Source of the DNA: Rugosimonospora acidiphila
Lineage (GTDB): Bacteria; Actinomycetota; Actinomycetes; Mycobacteriales; Micromonosporaceae
NCBI RefSeq assembly: GCF_039543385.1
Contig: NZ_BAABJQ010000008.1
Span: forward strand, 186,001-250,000
Reading direction: 5' to 3'
Length of the DNA: 64,000 bases
Below, one piece after another: positions 34,242-42,700 of the stretch. The notes beneath the pieces are model-generated. The model did no database searches and was not told where the DNA came from. It saw only the letters and a list, made by a program, of their open reading frames with translations. A program made the translations under genes and the position numbers. Position 1 is the stretch's first letter. Each line of letters begins with the position of its first letter.

Positions 34242-34832
34242 TCAGTCTTGGCGGTTGGCTGTCGTCGGTTGGGCGGCTGCGAACAGCGCTTGCAGAGCGT
34301 CGAAGGACTGAAGGAGATGGGCCTCCAGGCCTGGTGAGGGGTCATCGATCCAGGCTTGGGCCGCGTGATGGAAGGTGGCCCAGCCGGTCTGGGCGGTCAG
34401 ATCGGCCAGCCGGTCGGGAATACCGCGTCCGCGAAGGGCCTCTGCGACGGCGTCTGCCATCGCAGCCGCTTTGGCCAGGTCGCGTTCGCGCAGCGCCGGT
34501 GTCGCGGCGATGAGTTCCAGTCGCGGCTCGGAGAACGGGCGGTTGTCCTCGAGGATCCGGGCAGCCTTGCTGAAGGCGTGCAGCAGGACCTGGACCGGTC
34601 GCAGGCCGTCGGGCGCCTCGGCTACGTACCGGGTCAATGCGGCGCGCAGGTCGGCCTCGCCGTCAAAGAGCACCTCGCGCTTATCGGGGAAGTGCCGGAA
34701 GAACGTGCGTTCGTTGACGCCGGCCCGTGCGGCAATGTCGGCCGCGGTGGTCTGGTCGAACCCGCGTTCTCGATATAGGTCTAGGGCCGCCTGCTGCAGG
34801 CGGCGGCGCGCTTGGGCTCCGCTTCGTGGCAC
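34242..34832 (-). CDS. TetR-family transcriptional regulator
   Basis: A 196-residue TetR protein. The HTH is AADIAARAGVNERTFFRHFP, preceded by LQQAALDLYRERGFDQTT. The remainder is a helical ligand domain with a TetR_C-type region (GWATFHHAAQAWIDDPSPGL). GTG start. It is divergent from an SDR gene, and the 120-bp gap holds a strong 14-bp inverted repeat plus related half-sites, so it most likely represses itself and the SDR. Confidence 0.85.
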   Translation of the reverse strand: MPRSGAQARRRLQQAALDLYRERGFDQTTAADIAARAGVNERTFFRHFPDKREVLFDGEADLRAALTRYVAEAPDGLRPVQVLLHAFSKAARILEDNRPFSEPRLELIAATPALRERDLAKAAAMADAVAEALRGRGIPDRLADLTAQTGWATFHHAAQAWIDDPSPGLEAHLLQSFDALQALFAAAQPTTANRQD

Positions 34833-34903
34833 CCGTTGAGGTTAGCGCGATTTGTCAGTGACCGGCGTTACGTTGCGCCAGATACTGGCGCTACGCGTAT
34901 AGT

Positions 34904-34935
34904 CAGTGACTGGCGCTAAGAAGCGCCAGTCACTG
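34904..34935. promoter_or_regulatory. TetR operator: CAGTGACTGGCGCT-N4-AGCGCCAGTCACTG
   Basis: A perfect 14-bp inverted repeat with spacer AAGA, 22 bases before the SDR start. Further copies of the half-site (CAGTGACCGGCG, ACTGGCGCTA) occur at 34856-34893, suggesting more than one bound dimer. Confidence 0.65.
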
Positions 34936-34956
34936 GCGTAAAACGGGAGATCACTC

Positions 34957-35880
34957 ATGCATGTCTTCGTCACCGGCGGTTCCGGCCAGACCGGCCCCGC
35001 TGTCGTCGCCGAGCTGATCGCCGCCGGGCACACCGTCACCGGCCTGGCCCGTTCGGATGCCGCCGCCGCACGGCTCGAAGCGCTGGGCGCAACGCCGCAC
35101 CGCGGCTGTCTGGACGACCACGACAGCCTGCGCCTCGGGGTCGAGGCCGAAGCCGTGGACGGCGTCCTGCACCTGGCCTACGGTGGCGACTTCGCCGACA
35201 CCGACGATATGAAGCGGCGCGACACGGGCGCGATCGAGACACTCGGCCGTGTACTCGAAGGCTCGGACAAACCGCTGGTCATCACGTCAGGCACGCTCGT
35301 CATGCCCCCGAACAGGGTGAGTACCGAGAAGGACGAGCCCGTCGCGGACGGAATCGCCAGCTTCCGAGTCGCCGGCGAACGGGCCTGCCTCGCCTTCGCC
35401 GACCGGGGCGTACGCGCGAGCGTTGTCCGCCTCGCCCCCACCGTGCACGGCCCCAACGAGCCAGCCCATGCCTTCATCGGCAACCTCGTTGCCACCGCCC
35501 GCCGAACCGGCAAGGCGGTCTACGTCGGCGACGGCACCAACCGGTGGCCCGCGGTGAACCGGCTCGACGCGGCCGTCCTGTTCCGCCTGGCCCTGGAGAA
35601 GGCACCCGCCGGCAGCGTGCTGCACGGCGTGGGCGAGACCGGCGTCGACTTCAGGAGCATCGCCGAGACCATCGGCCGGGGCCTCGGCGTGCCCGCCGTC
35701 TCGCTGACTCCGGACGAGGCCGTCGCACACTTCGTCAACCCGTTCATGGCCACCATCTACGGCTTCGACGCGCCCGCCTCCAGCACCTACACCCAGGAGT
35801 TGCTCGGCTGGTCACCCACCCACTGGACCCTGCTCGAAGACCTGGAGCACGGCGACTACCTCGTTCCGCGGGCCACCTGA
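34957..35880 (+). CDS. Atypical SDR / NAD(P)-binding epimerase-like protein
   Basis: A 307-residue extended-type SDR: the cofactor loop is VTGGSGQTGPAVVAEL, followed by DGVLHLAYGGDF, a Ser-rich PLVITSGTLVMPP and SVVRLAPTVHGP. The standard YxxxK is not obvious; in this position the protein has SFRVAGERACLA, so a Tyr-based reaction is uncertain. Related proteins are annotated as 3-beta-hydroxysteroid dehydrogenase-like or NAD-dependent epimerases. ATG behind GGGAGA. It is under the TetR operator and probably the regulator's main target. Confidence 0.8.
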   Translation: MHVFVTGGSGQTGPAVVAELIAAGHTVTGLARSDAAAARLEALGATPHRGCLDDHDSLRLGVEAEAVDGVLHLAYGGDFADTDDMKRRDTGAIETLGRVLEGSDKPLVITSGTLVMPPNRVSTEKDEPVADGIASFRVAGERACLAFADRGVRASVVRLAPTVHGPNEPAHAFIGNLVATARRTGKAVYVGDGTNRWPAVNRLDAAVLFRLALEKAPAGSVLHGVGETGVDFRSIAETIGRGLGVPAVSLTPDEAVAHFVNPFMATIYGFDAPASSTYTQELLGWSPTHWTLLEDLEHGDYLVPRAT

Positions 35881-35920
35881 GCACCGGCACCGATCCGAGA
35901 CCCCGGACGCGCTGACCGCG

Positions 35921-35958
35921 GCGCTGATTCCCGTGCGTGAACGGGAGAGCATCAGCGC
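35921..35958. terminator. Bidirectional hairpin between convergent SDR and hydrolase genes
   Basis: GCGCTGATTCCCGT pairs with ACGGGA and ATCAGCGC, interrupted by a 4-base bulge, with a 6-base loop. It covers the stop codon of the hydrolase gene. Confidence 0.5.
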
Positions 35959-36752
35959 ACCAACTCTTTCAGGCACTTCAGCAGAGTGGCGGGTTGGTGG
36001 AGGACGCCGTGGTCCTGCCCTTCGAGCGAGAGATAGCGAGCGCTCGGCACGGCCCGCGCCACCTCCTCTGCCGCAGTCATGAGCCACGGGAAGGTGTTCG
36101 ACCCGGCGATCACCAACGTCGGGACCTGGATGCCCGCCAACCGGCCAGCGGGCACCGGGCAGCCCGGCTCGAACAGCGCGTAGTCGTAGGGCAGGCTGTG
36201 CGCCAGACGGGCGAGGAAGCCCCACATGTCGCTCTGGCGCATGCCATCGACCAGCTCGAATGGCAGGCCGATCACCTCAGTCTGGAAGAGCATGACGGCG
36301 CCGTCCCGGTCGCCCGCCTTGACCAGGCGAGCCAGGCGCTCGGCGACGTCTGGGGCTGGCCGCGGCCGGGAACCCTCCGGGATGAACGGTGGCTCGTAGG
36401 CCGCCACGTTCTCCACCGGCAGACGCCGGCTGGCGGCCTCCAAGGCGAGCACCGCCCCCGACGAGTGGCCCACCAGCGACGCCGCGCCACCAACGTGGTC
36501 GATGACCGCTTGCAGATCCTCTATCTCCCGGTCGACTGAGTAGTCGACACTTTCATCCCCGCTGTCGCCGCGTCCTCGACGGTCGTAGGTCACCGCCTGG
36601 TAGTAGGGGGCGAGCACCTGAGCCAGGCCGGTGGTCGTTGTCCGGTCGTTGAACGCGCCGCCGATCAGCACGACCGGCCGGCCGTTGCCGGCGACCTCCA
36701 GTGCGATCGAGGTGCCATCGGCCGACCGCACCTGCTCAACAGATGTGTTCAT
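35952..36752 (-). CDS. Alpha/beta-fold hydrolase
   Basis: A 266-residue cytosolic hydrolase. Oxyanion strand PVVLIGGAF, then YDRRGRGDSGD, the nucleophile elbow GHSSG (Ser97) and the catalytic His in LEGQDHGVLH. The cap region is short. The substrate is unknown; such proteins range from esterases to haloperoxidase-like enzymes. ATG behind AAGGAG at 9 bases. Confidence 0.85.
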   Translation of the reverse strand: MNTSVEQVRSADGTSIALEVAGNGRPVVLIGGAFNDRTTTTGLAQVLAPYYQAVTYDRRGRGDSGDESVDYSVDREIEDLQAVIDHVGGAASLVGHSSGAVLALEAASRRLPVENVAAYEPPFIPEGSRPRPAPDVAERLARLVKAGDRDGAVMLFQTEVIGLPFELVDGMRQSDMWGFLARLAHSLPYDYALFEPGCPVPAGRLAGIQVPTLVIAGSNTFPWLMTAAEEVARAVPSARYLSLEGQDHGVLHQPATLLKCLKELVR

Positions 36753-37052
36753 ACCGCTCTACTCCTTGGTGTCGCTCGACTGCTTGTGCCGAGGCGGATC
36801 TCGCCTCGCACTCTCAAGTCGGAGCTGTTCCCCCCGACTCGACATCGAGCTCGCGGTTTTTTGGGAACCACAGAGTGCGCTATTCGTGACAGCAGCGGAC
36901 CATTGGCCCATGTCGGCGACGGCACTGGCCACCTGGCGACGGCGTGCATGCCGACCAGCGGGTAGCTGCGGGTGGAGTGCGTCTGGGCGTTGGCCGTCAC
37001 CAGCGCCGAGCAGACCGGGGCCCGCATTGACAACGGCGGCGAACATGGGCGC
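36753..37052. other. 300-bp intergenic stretch, nothing recognised
   Basis: It separates the hydrolase from the frameshifted PH-domain gene. No palindrome or family was identified. Confidence 0.4.
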
Positions 37053-37626
37053 ATGCGGACCGACGAGGTCAAGCTGCTCGATGGCGAAAAGATCCGGTGG
37101 GAGGGGCGCCCGGTCGCCCACCAGGTGTGGCGCCTGTACGACCGGCGGGCCATCGCGAGCTACGGAGCGGGCATCGTGCTGAGCGCGACGAGCCTGCTGC
37201 TCCGGTCGTTTGACCGGAGGCTTGCCGCCGGGCTTCGTGAAATTGGTGCCGATCGGGATCCTGCTCGTCGGGTGCGGGACCATCGGCCGGGTCGTGTTCC
37301 GTGTTGTGACGTTGAACCGCACCCGGTATGTGCTGACGGACCGTCGGATCCTGGTCATCAAAGGGTTCCCGCTCACTCGGGTCACGTCCCGGTACCTGCG
37401 CCAGCTTCGCCCCGCGATCGTCGCTGAGGGGCGTGACGGGATCGGGAATCTGGGGTTCGGCGAGTTCCCGCCGTGGTGGTACGGGGTCGGGCGGCGCGGG
37501 GGACTGCGGAGGCGGGAGGAAGAGCACGTGGCCAACCTGCTGGTGCTGTACAACGTTCCAGAGATCCGTAAGGTCTGGGAGTTGGCGCTGGACGGCCAAC
37601 GCCGGCAGATCGAGCAGCCCTGGTGA
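37053..37626 (+). pseudogene. Bacterial PH-domain membrane protein gene with a frameshift
   Basis: The first part (MRTDEVKLLDGEKIRWEGRP then RRAIASYGAGIVLSATSLLL) and the second part (GFVKLVPIGILLVGCGTIGR, VLTDRRILVIKGFPLTRVTS) are in different frames and join near 37200-37215. Together they give a normal two-helix plus PH-domain (YdbT/bPH2-like) protein of about 190 residues, in which TRYVLTDRRILVIKG is the PH signature. Either a real inactivating single-base indel or a sequencing error. Confidence 0.7.
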
Positions 37627-37735
37627 CCGCCGCCGGGGACGTCGTTCAGGTCGTTGACACGCCATCTCCGAGGCGCGAACCCCGGCGGCGGGCTGGCGAG
37701 AGACCACGACCGAACGGTCACGGTAGGTTGTCAGG

Positions 37736-38470
37736 GTGGCGGAACTGAGTACGGAGCGGGTGCAGATCTGGACCGACGGTGCGTGCAGCCCCAACCCGGG
37801 GCCCGGGGGTTGGGGCGCACTGCTGCGCTACGGCGAGGTCGAGAAGGAGCTCTGCGGCGGTGAGTCCACCTCGACGACGAACAACCGGATGGAGCTCACC
37901 GCCCCCATCCGGGCGCTGACCGCACTGACCCGTGCGTCGGTCGTCGACTTGCACACCGACAGCACGTACGTCCGCAACGGCATCATGTCGTGGATGGCGA
38001 ACTGGAAGCGCAACGGTTGGCGTACCAAGGAGGGCCAGCCGGTCAAGAACGAGGACCTGTGGCGAGCGCTCGACGCCGCTGTCGCCCACCACGACGAGGT
38101 TGTCTGGCACTGGGTGAAGGGCCACGCCGGCCACGTGGAGAACGAACGCGCCGACCGGCTCGCGGCTCGCGGCCAGCGCGAGGCACTGGAGGCGGCCGGC
38201 GTCTCGGTGCCGCCGCTGCCGGAGCCGCGTCGTCAAGCCGCGCCGCGGGCGTCGGTGATCGGCGATGGGGGTCGGTGTCGCGCCAAGACGAAGGTCGGCA
38301 AGCCCTGCCCGATCACCGCCCGACCGTCCGGCTTCTGCCACGTCCATGACCCTGCCGTGCTCTGCGGCGCCCCAACCAAACGCGGTACGTCGTGCGGCGT
38401 CGCCACGGGCGGCGGCCGCTGCCGGGCCCACGAACACGTGGCGACCACCGCCGAGGTTCTCGACCTCTGA
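37736..38470 (+). CDS. rnhA: Ribonuclease HI with an additional Cys/His-rich C-terminal domain
   Basis: A 244-residue protein. Residues 8-145 are RNase HI: Asp14 in WTDGACSPNPG, Glu53 in RMELTAP, Asp75 in HTDSTYV, His130 in VKGHAGH and Asp140 in ERADRLA, covering the full catalytic set. It removes RNA from RNA-DNA hybrids. After a linker, residues 180-240 carry two Cys/His modules (RCRAKTKVGKPC...FCHVH and CGAPTKRGTSC...RCRAH) that look like small zinc-binding units. GTG start. A hairpin terminator overlaps the stop. Confidence 0.85.
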   Translation: MAELSTERVQIWTDGACSPNPGPGGWGALLRYGEVEKELCGGESTSTTNNRMELTAPIRALTALTRASVVDLHTDSTYVRNGIMSWMANWKRNGWRTKEGQPVKNEDLWRALDAAVAHHDEVVWHWVKGHAGHVENERADRLAARGQREALEAAGVSVPPLPEPRRQAAPRASVIGDGGRCRAKTKVGKPCPITARPSGFCHVHDPAVLCGAPTKRGTSCGVATGGGRCRAHEHVATTAEVLDL

Positions 38471-38503
38471 GCGCGTGCGCACCGTTGAGCGCGTGCGCAC
38501 CGT
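38468..38503 (+). repeat. Two 18-bp tandem direct repeats at the rnhA stop
   Basis: TGAGCGCGTGCGCACCGT occurs twice in immediate succession, the first copy starting at the stop codon. The second copy forms the 5' arm of the following terminator. Confidence 0.8.
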
Positions 38504-38513
38504 CACGCGCTCA
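38486..38513. terminator. Hairpin between convergent rnhA and peptidase E genes
   Basis: TGAGCGCGTG and CACGCGCTCA pair perfectly around an 8-base loop; it can serve both directions. Confidence 0.65.
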
Positions 38514-38549
38514 AACCGCGGATCCAGATTGCCGCAGAGCACCGGGCGG

Positions 38550-39218
38550 CTATGACTCGAACTTCGTCCATTCCCCTTCGGAGATCACCTCGACGGAGCC
38601 GTCGACGACCTTGATGGCCGTCTGTTCGTCGATGGCGTAGGCCGGGACGCCGATCTCGGCGGCCCACCGCTTCGCGTCGGCCGGGGTGTTCGTGGGGAAA
38701 GCGTTCAGATGCGGGAAAATCGAGAAGTCGACGACTCCGAGGGTGCGGTCGTCCGGCGCCGACGGCCACTCGACGAAGTAGTCCCCAATCCGGGGCGTCA
38801 TCACCATGCTTCCGGCGCTTACCCCCACCCAGACCGTGTCCGGCAGCGAGGGCAGCAGATCGACCAGCCCGGACTCCCGCATCCAGTGGCAGAGGTAAGT
38901 CGCGTCGCCGCCGTCGACCAGGAGCACGTCGGCCTCCCGGACCCAGGGGACCCATCGCTCCGCGCCGATGGTGGGCAGTGCGGTGAGCTCGAGGACGCCG
39001 AGCGATGCCCAGCCCAGGCCGGACAGGTACTGCCAGTCGGGCTCGGGCTTGGCGGCGACGAAGCCCCGCACCGATGTCGGACCGCACATCGGGTGACCCC
39101 ACTGTGCTGTCGGGACGCAGAGGGCGCGGCACTCGGCGATCGGCTTGCCGAGCAACTGCACGAGCGCCGATTGGATGCTTGGGTTCGTGACGCCGCCTGA
39201 CGTCAGCAAGAGCTTCAA
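38550..39218 (-). CDS. Peptidase E-like protein (family S51)
   Basis: A 222-residue class I glutamine-amidotransferase-fold peptidase. LLVDGGDATYLCHWM and the nucleophile elbow VGVSAGSMVMTP are the S51 signatures; the catalytic Ser is in GVSAGS. Members cleave Asp-X dipeptides or cyanophycin fragments in the cytosol. The start is TTG behind GGAGG at 4 bases. N-terminus MKLLLTSGGVTN matches the family. Confidence 0.85.
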   Translation of the reverse strand: MKLLLTSGGVTNPSIQSALVQLLGKPIAECRALCVPTAQWGHPMCGPTSVRGFVAAKPEPDWQYLSGLGWASLGVLELTALPTIGAERWVPWVREADVLLVDGGDATYLCHWMRESGLVDLLPSLPDTVWVGVSAGSMVMTPRIGDYFVEWPSAPDDRTLGVVDFSIFPHLNAFPTNTPADAKRWAAEIGVPAYAIDEQTAIKVVDGSVEVISEGEWTKFES

Positions 39219-39445
39219 GGTGCCTCCAGATTCGCGCGCGGAAGGTGGATGTGCCTGAAGACTGGGACGGTGCTGGGACTCATCGTAGTTGGGCGACCGA
39301 CGACCAACACGACCCGCGCCGCTTCGCGTGAGGGGCGAACTGGCTCAGGGGCGACTGGTTGAGGCGCGCACGTCGCCGTCACCCGGCCGCGGTGGCCGGC
39401 GACCGGGTGACGGAATGCCCGACGGCATCGACGCGGGAGAACGTA

Positions 39446-39473
39446 TTGACCATAGCCATGGAACCGCTAACAT
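39446..39473 (+). promoter_or_regulatory. Candidate sigma-70-type promoter before the arabinofuranosidase gene
   Basis: TTGACC and TAACAT are separated by 16 bases. The -10 lies in CGCTAACAT, a half-site of the LacI-type operator found 70 bases downstream. Confidence 0.4.
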
Positions 39474-39544
39474 TTGAGGAACACGCGCCCCTAGTACTCC
39501 TGCCCCAGTTCAGGACCAGTCCATCTTGAGATGAGCGGCTTCTG

Positions 39545-39560
39545 ATGTTAGCGCTCACAT
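39545..39560. promoter_or_regulatory. LacI-family-type operator ATGTTAGCGCTCACAT
   Basis: A 16-bp near-palindrome (one mismatch from ATGTTAGCGCTAACAT) with the central GC/CG step typical of LacI repressor sites in actinobacterial sugar regulons. It lies 80 bases before the GTG start. Confidence 0.55.
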
Positions 39561-39640
39561 TTCACCCTGACGACTGGGGCGGTCGGCGTGTGCCGTCCCG
39601 GCCAGCGACCTCATCACAACGCAGAAGCAAGGAGACTGAC

Positions 39641-42580
39641 GTGAGCAAGCAGTTCTCGCGGCGTGACGTGCTGCGTATCGGCGCGTTGGCGGCCGCCGCC
39701 CCGGCCGTGATAGCCCTCGCGCCAACCTCGCCCGCGTCAGCGTCCGACGGTGGCCCCGACCGGGGCGGCGCCGGAAGCGACTACCCGCGGCCGGGTTGGG
39801 AGGCCCCGAACTGGCTGGTCAGGCCCTTCGCGCTGAACCAGGTCGCCTTGCACGACGGCATCTTCCAGCAGAAGCGCGACCGGATGCTCAACTACGCCCG
39901 CAACTATCCCGGCACCGGCGGGGTTCACGACGGCCCGGACCGCATGCTGTACTCGTTCCGGGTCAACGCCGGTCTGCCCGCTCCGGGTACCTGGCCGGGC
40001 GGTTGGGACACCCCGACCCAACTGCTACGCGGCCACTTCGGCGGCCACTACATGTCGATGCTCTCGCAGTGTTGGGCCGACACCGGTGAGGAGATTTTCC
40101 TCGACAAGCTTGACTACCTGGTCGAGGAGTTGGGCAAGTGCCAGCAGGCGCTGGACGCCCGGCCGGTGGGTCGGGTCCCGGGCCGGTCGGGCCTGGCGGT
40201 ACAGCTCAGCGACCCGCACCCCAACCAGTACGTTCAGCTCCCCGCCGGCATCCTGGCGGACGTCGCGGACGTCACGTTCGCGGCCTGGGTGAACCTCGCG
40301 GCGTCGCAGACCAACGCCAAGATCTTTAGCTTTGGCACCGGCGCCAACGTCTACCTCTCGCTGATCGCACGGGTGTCGGCGACCAACCCCGGCGCACGTT
40401 TCGCGATCACCAGCCACGGCTCCAGCAGCGAGCAGCGGATCGCCGGCGACAGCGTGCCGATCCCGGTCGGGCAATGGGCGCACGTCGCGGTCACCCTCTC
40501 CGGCGCCGACGGCACCGGCCGGCTCTACGTCAACGGGGTCGAGGCCGGCACCGCGGCCATCACGCTCACTCCGGCCGGGCTCGGCGCCACCGGCAACAAC
40601 TGGATCGGGCGGGGACCCAGCGACAGCGACCCGCTGCTGAACTCGAGCGTCGACGACTTCCGGATCTATCGTCGGGCCTTCGACGGGACCGAGGTGCAGG
40701 CGCTCGCGGCCGAGGATCCGTCGGCCGCGGTCGCGTCCCCGGCCGACCTGGTCGCCTGGTACCGCTTCGACGTCGAGGGCGAGACGGCCCTCGACTACTC
40801 GGGCAGCCACCGGGACGCGACGATCATCGGCACCAGCTACCCCGGGTTCCTGGCCGCGTTCCCGGAGGGGCAGTACAGTCGCATCGAGCCGCCGATGCTG
40901 CAGCCCAACAGCGGGCCGAACGCGGTCTGGGCGCCCTGGTACACCTGCCACAAGATCATGCGTGGGCTGCTGAACGCGTACGACCTGACCGGCAACGAGG
41001 AAGCCCTCGACATCGCCTTCCGGATTGGCGACTGGGCCTATCAGCGGCTCAACCGATACAGCCAGGCCCAGGTGGACCAGATGTGGAACACCTACAGCGC
41101 CGGCGAGGCCGGGTCGATGAACGAGGTGATGGCGGAGCTCTCGGCGCACGCCACCGACTCGACGAAGAAGGCGCAGTATCTGGCGACGGCGAAGAAGTTC
41201 ACCTTCAGCACACTCTTCAACGCGGCCATCGCCGAGCAGGACCAGCTCAACGGGCGCCACGCCAACCAGTACATGGCGCCGCAGATCGGCTACCTGCGGA
41301 TCTTCGAGCAGACCGAGGATCAGAACTACCACACCGCGGCGCAGAATTACTGGTCGATGGTGGTGCCGCACCGCATTTTCAGCAACGGCGGCGCCGGCCG
41401 CGGCGAATTCTTCGGCCCGCGCGACGTCATCACCGCCGGGTTCACCTCGTCGTCGGACCCGAGGCACGCCGAGAGCTGCTGCGCGTACAACATGCTGCGG
41501 CTGACCCGGAACCTCTTCTTCCACGACCCCGACCCGGCGTACATGGACTACTACGAGAAGGCCCTGCACAACCACATCCTCAGCTCCCGCCACGACGTGG
41601 ACAGCGTCACGGCCACCGAGGTGACGTACCACCAGAACATGTGGCCGGGTCACTCCCGCAAGATCGGCAGCACCATCGAGTACAGCCGCTACGGCGGCAA
41701 CGGCAGCTGCTGCACCGGCACCGGCTTGGAAAACCACACCAAGTACCAGGAGACGATTTATTTCTACTCGGATGACAAGCAGAGTCTCTACGTCAACCTC
41801 TTCATCGCCTCGACCCTCAACTGGCAGGACCGCGGCTTCGTCATCACGCAGGAAACGCAGTATCCAACCGAAGGGGCGAGCCGGCTGATCTTCGAGCAGG
41901 CCGCCGGGCAGTTGAAGGTCCGGCTGCGGGTGCCCTCGTGGGCGACGCAGGGTTACACGGTACGGGTCAACGGGCAAGAGCAGTCGCTCGCGGCCAAGCC
42001 CGGCAGCTACGTCACGATCGATCGGACCTGGGCCAGCGGCGACACGATCGACATTGCGATGCCGTTGAGCTTCCGGGTGGAGATGGCCATCGACAACAAG
42101 GCGATCCAGTCGATCATGTACGGCCCGACCCTGATGGTGGTCCTCGACGCGACCCCGAGCTACCGGAACTTCACGTTCTACCGCGACCTCAAGCTCAATG
42201 GTGATCTGGCCAGCTCGATCAAGCCGACCGAGGCGCCGATGCAGTTCACCACGCAGGGCTACACGCTGAGGCCGTACTACGTCTCCGACCCGGTGCCCGG
42301 CCAGTACGATGCCTACCACCCGTACGTGCAGCGGATTGAGCCGGAGGTGGTCTTCGGCTCGTACGGCTCCGGGGTGCCCAACGACGGCGTACGCGACCAG
42401 GACGGCGAGACCTTCCTCGACCGGGTCTGGGCGGAGGCGCCGTTCGCCAAGTACTCGGACTTCTTCCAGCAGGTACTGCAGCTTTCGGCGGATTGGGTCA
42501 GCGCCGGCCGGCACACCGATGCGCAGCGGCGGGCGATCGTCAACGCCGCCGCCCGAGCGCAGCGCGACCTGGAGAGCTGA
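39641..42580 (+). CDS. Secreted GH127 beta-L-arabinofuranosidase with an inserted LamG-like domain
   Basis: A 979-residue Tat-exported enzyme (RRDVLRIGALAAAAPAVIAL). The catalytic (alpha/alpha)6 domain is split by a concanavalin/LamG-like domain at about residues 185-405 (VTFAAWVNLAASQTNAKIFS, WAHVAVTLSGADGTGRLYVN, VDDFRIYRRAFDGTEVQALA). The GH127 zinc site is complete: Glu611 and Cys613 in AESCCAYNML and Cys690/Cys691 in GSCCTGTGLENH, with the same 77-residue spacing as Cys340 and Cys417 of the characterised enzyme HypBA1; Cys690 corresponds to the nucleophile and Glu589 (RGEFF) may be the acid/base. It removes terminal beta-L-arabinofuranose from plant glycans. GTG behind AAGGAG. Confidence 0.85.
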   Translation: MSKQFSRRDVLRIGALAAAAPAVIALAPTSPASASDGGPDRGGAGSDYPRPGWEAPNWLVRPFALNQVALHDGIFQQKRDRMLNYARNYPGTGGVHDGPDRMLYSFRVNAGLPAPGTWPGGWDTPTQLLRGHFGGHYMSMLSQCWADTGEEIFLDKLDYLVEELGKCQQALDARPVGRVPGRSGLAVQLSDPHPNQYVQLPAGILADVADVTFAAWVNLAASQTNAKIFSFGTGANVYLSLIARVSATNPGARFAITSHGSSSEQRIAGDSVPIPVGQWAHVAVTLSGADGTGRLYVNGVEAGTAAITLTPAGLGATGNNWIGRGPSDSDPLLNSSVDDFRIYRRAFDGTEVQALAAEDPSAAVASPADLVAWYRFDVEGETALDYSGSHRDATIIGTSYPGFLAAFPEGQYSRIEPPMLQPNSGPNAVWAPWYTCHKIMRGLLNAYDLTGNEEALDIAFRIGDWAYQRLNRYSQAQVDQMWNTYSAGEAGSMNEVMAELSAHATDSTKKAQYLATAKKFTFSTLFNAAIAEQDQLNGRHANQYMAPQIGYLRIFEQTEDQNYHTAAQNYWSMVVPHRIFSNGGAGRGEFFGPRDVITAGFTSSSDPRHAESCCAYNMLRLTRNLFFHDPDPAYMDYYEKALHNHILSSRHDVDSVTATEVTYHQNMWPGHSRKIGSTIEYSRYGGNGSCCTGTGLENHTKYQETIYFYSDDKQSLYVNLFIASTLNWQDRGFVITQETQYPTEGASRLIFEQAAGQLKVRLRVPSWATQGYTVRVNGQEQSLAAKPGSYVTIDRTWASGDTIDIAMPLSFRVEMAIDNKAIQSIMYGPTLMVVLDATPSYRNFTFYRDLKLNGDLASSIKPTEAPMQFTTQGYTLRPYYVSDPVPGQYDAYHPYVQRIEPEVVFGSYGSGVPNDGVRDQDGETFLDRVWAEAPFAKYSDFFQQVLQLSADWVSAGRHTDAQRRAIVNAAARAQRDLES

Positions 42581-42597
42581 TCTGCGCGGTCCACGAG

Positions 42598-42632
42598 GCC
42601 GGGTCCGGACGGTGCCACCGTCCGGACCCGGC
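42598..42632 (+). terminator. Very strong hairpin after the arabinofuranosidase gene
   Basis: GCCGGGTCCGGACGGT and ACCGTCCGGACCCGGC form a perfect 16-bp stem with a 3-base loop, 18 bases after the stop. Confidence 0.8.
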
Positions 42633-42700
42633 GCCGCGACCGGGCCGGGTCGCGGGCCTCGATTTCGCCGACCCCGCCCGCCTTATACCTTTCTGACCCC

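Noticed and set aside
38468..38513. Tandem 18-bp repeats considered as the start of a CRISPR array
   Set aside because: Only two copies with no spacer; the second is an arm of a terminator hairpin.
40025..42514. An 829-residue minus-strand frame opposite the GH127 gene
   Set aside because: Same reason; the GH127 active-site residues on the plus strand are unambiguous.
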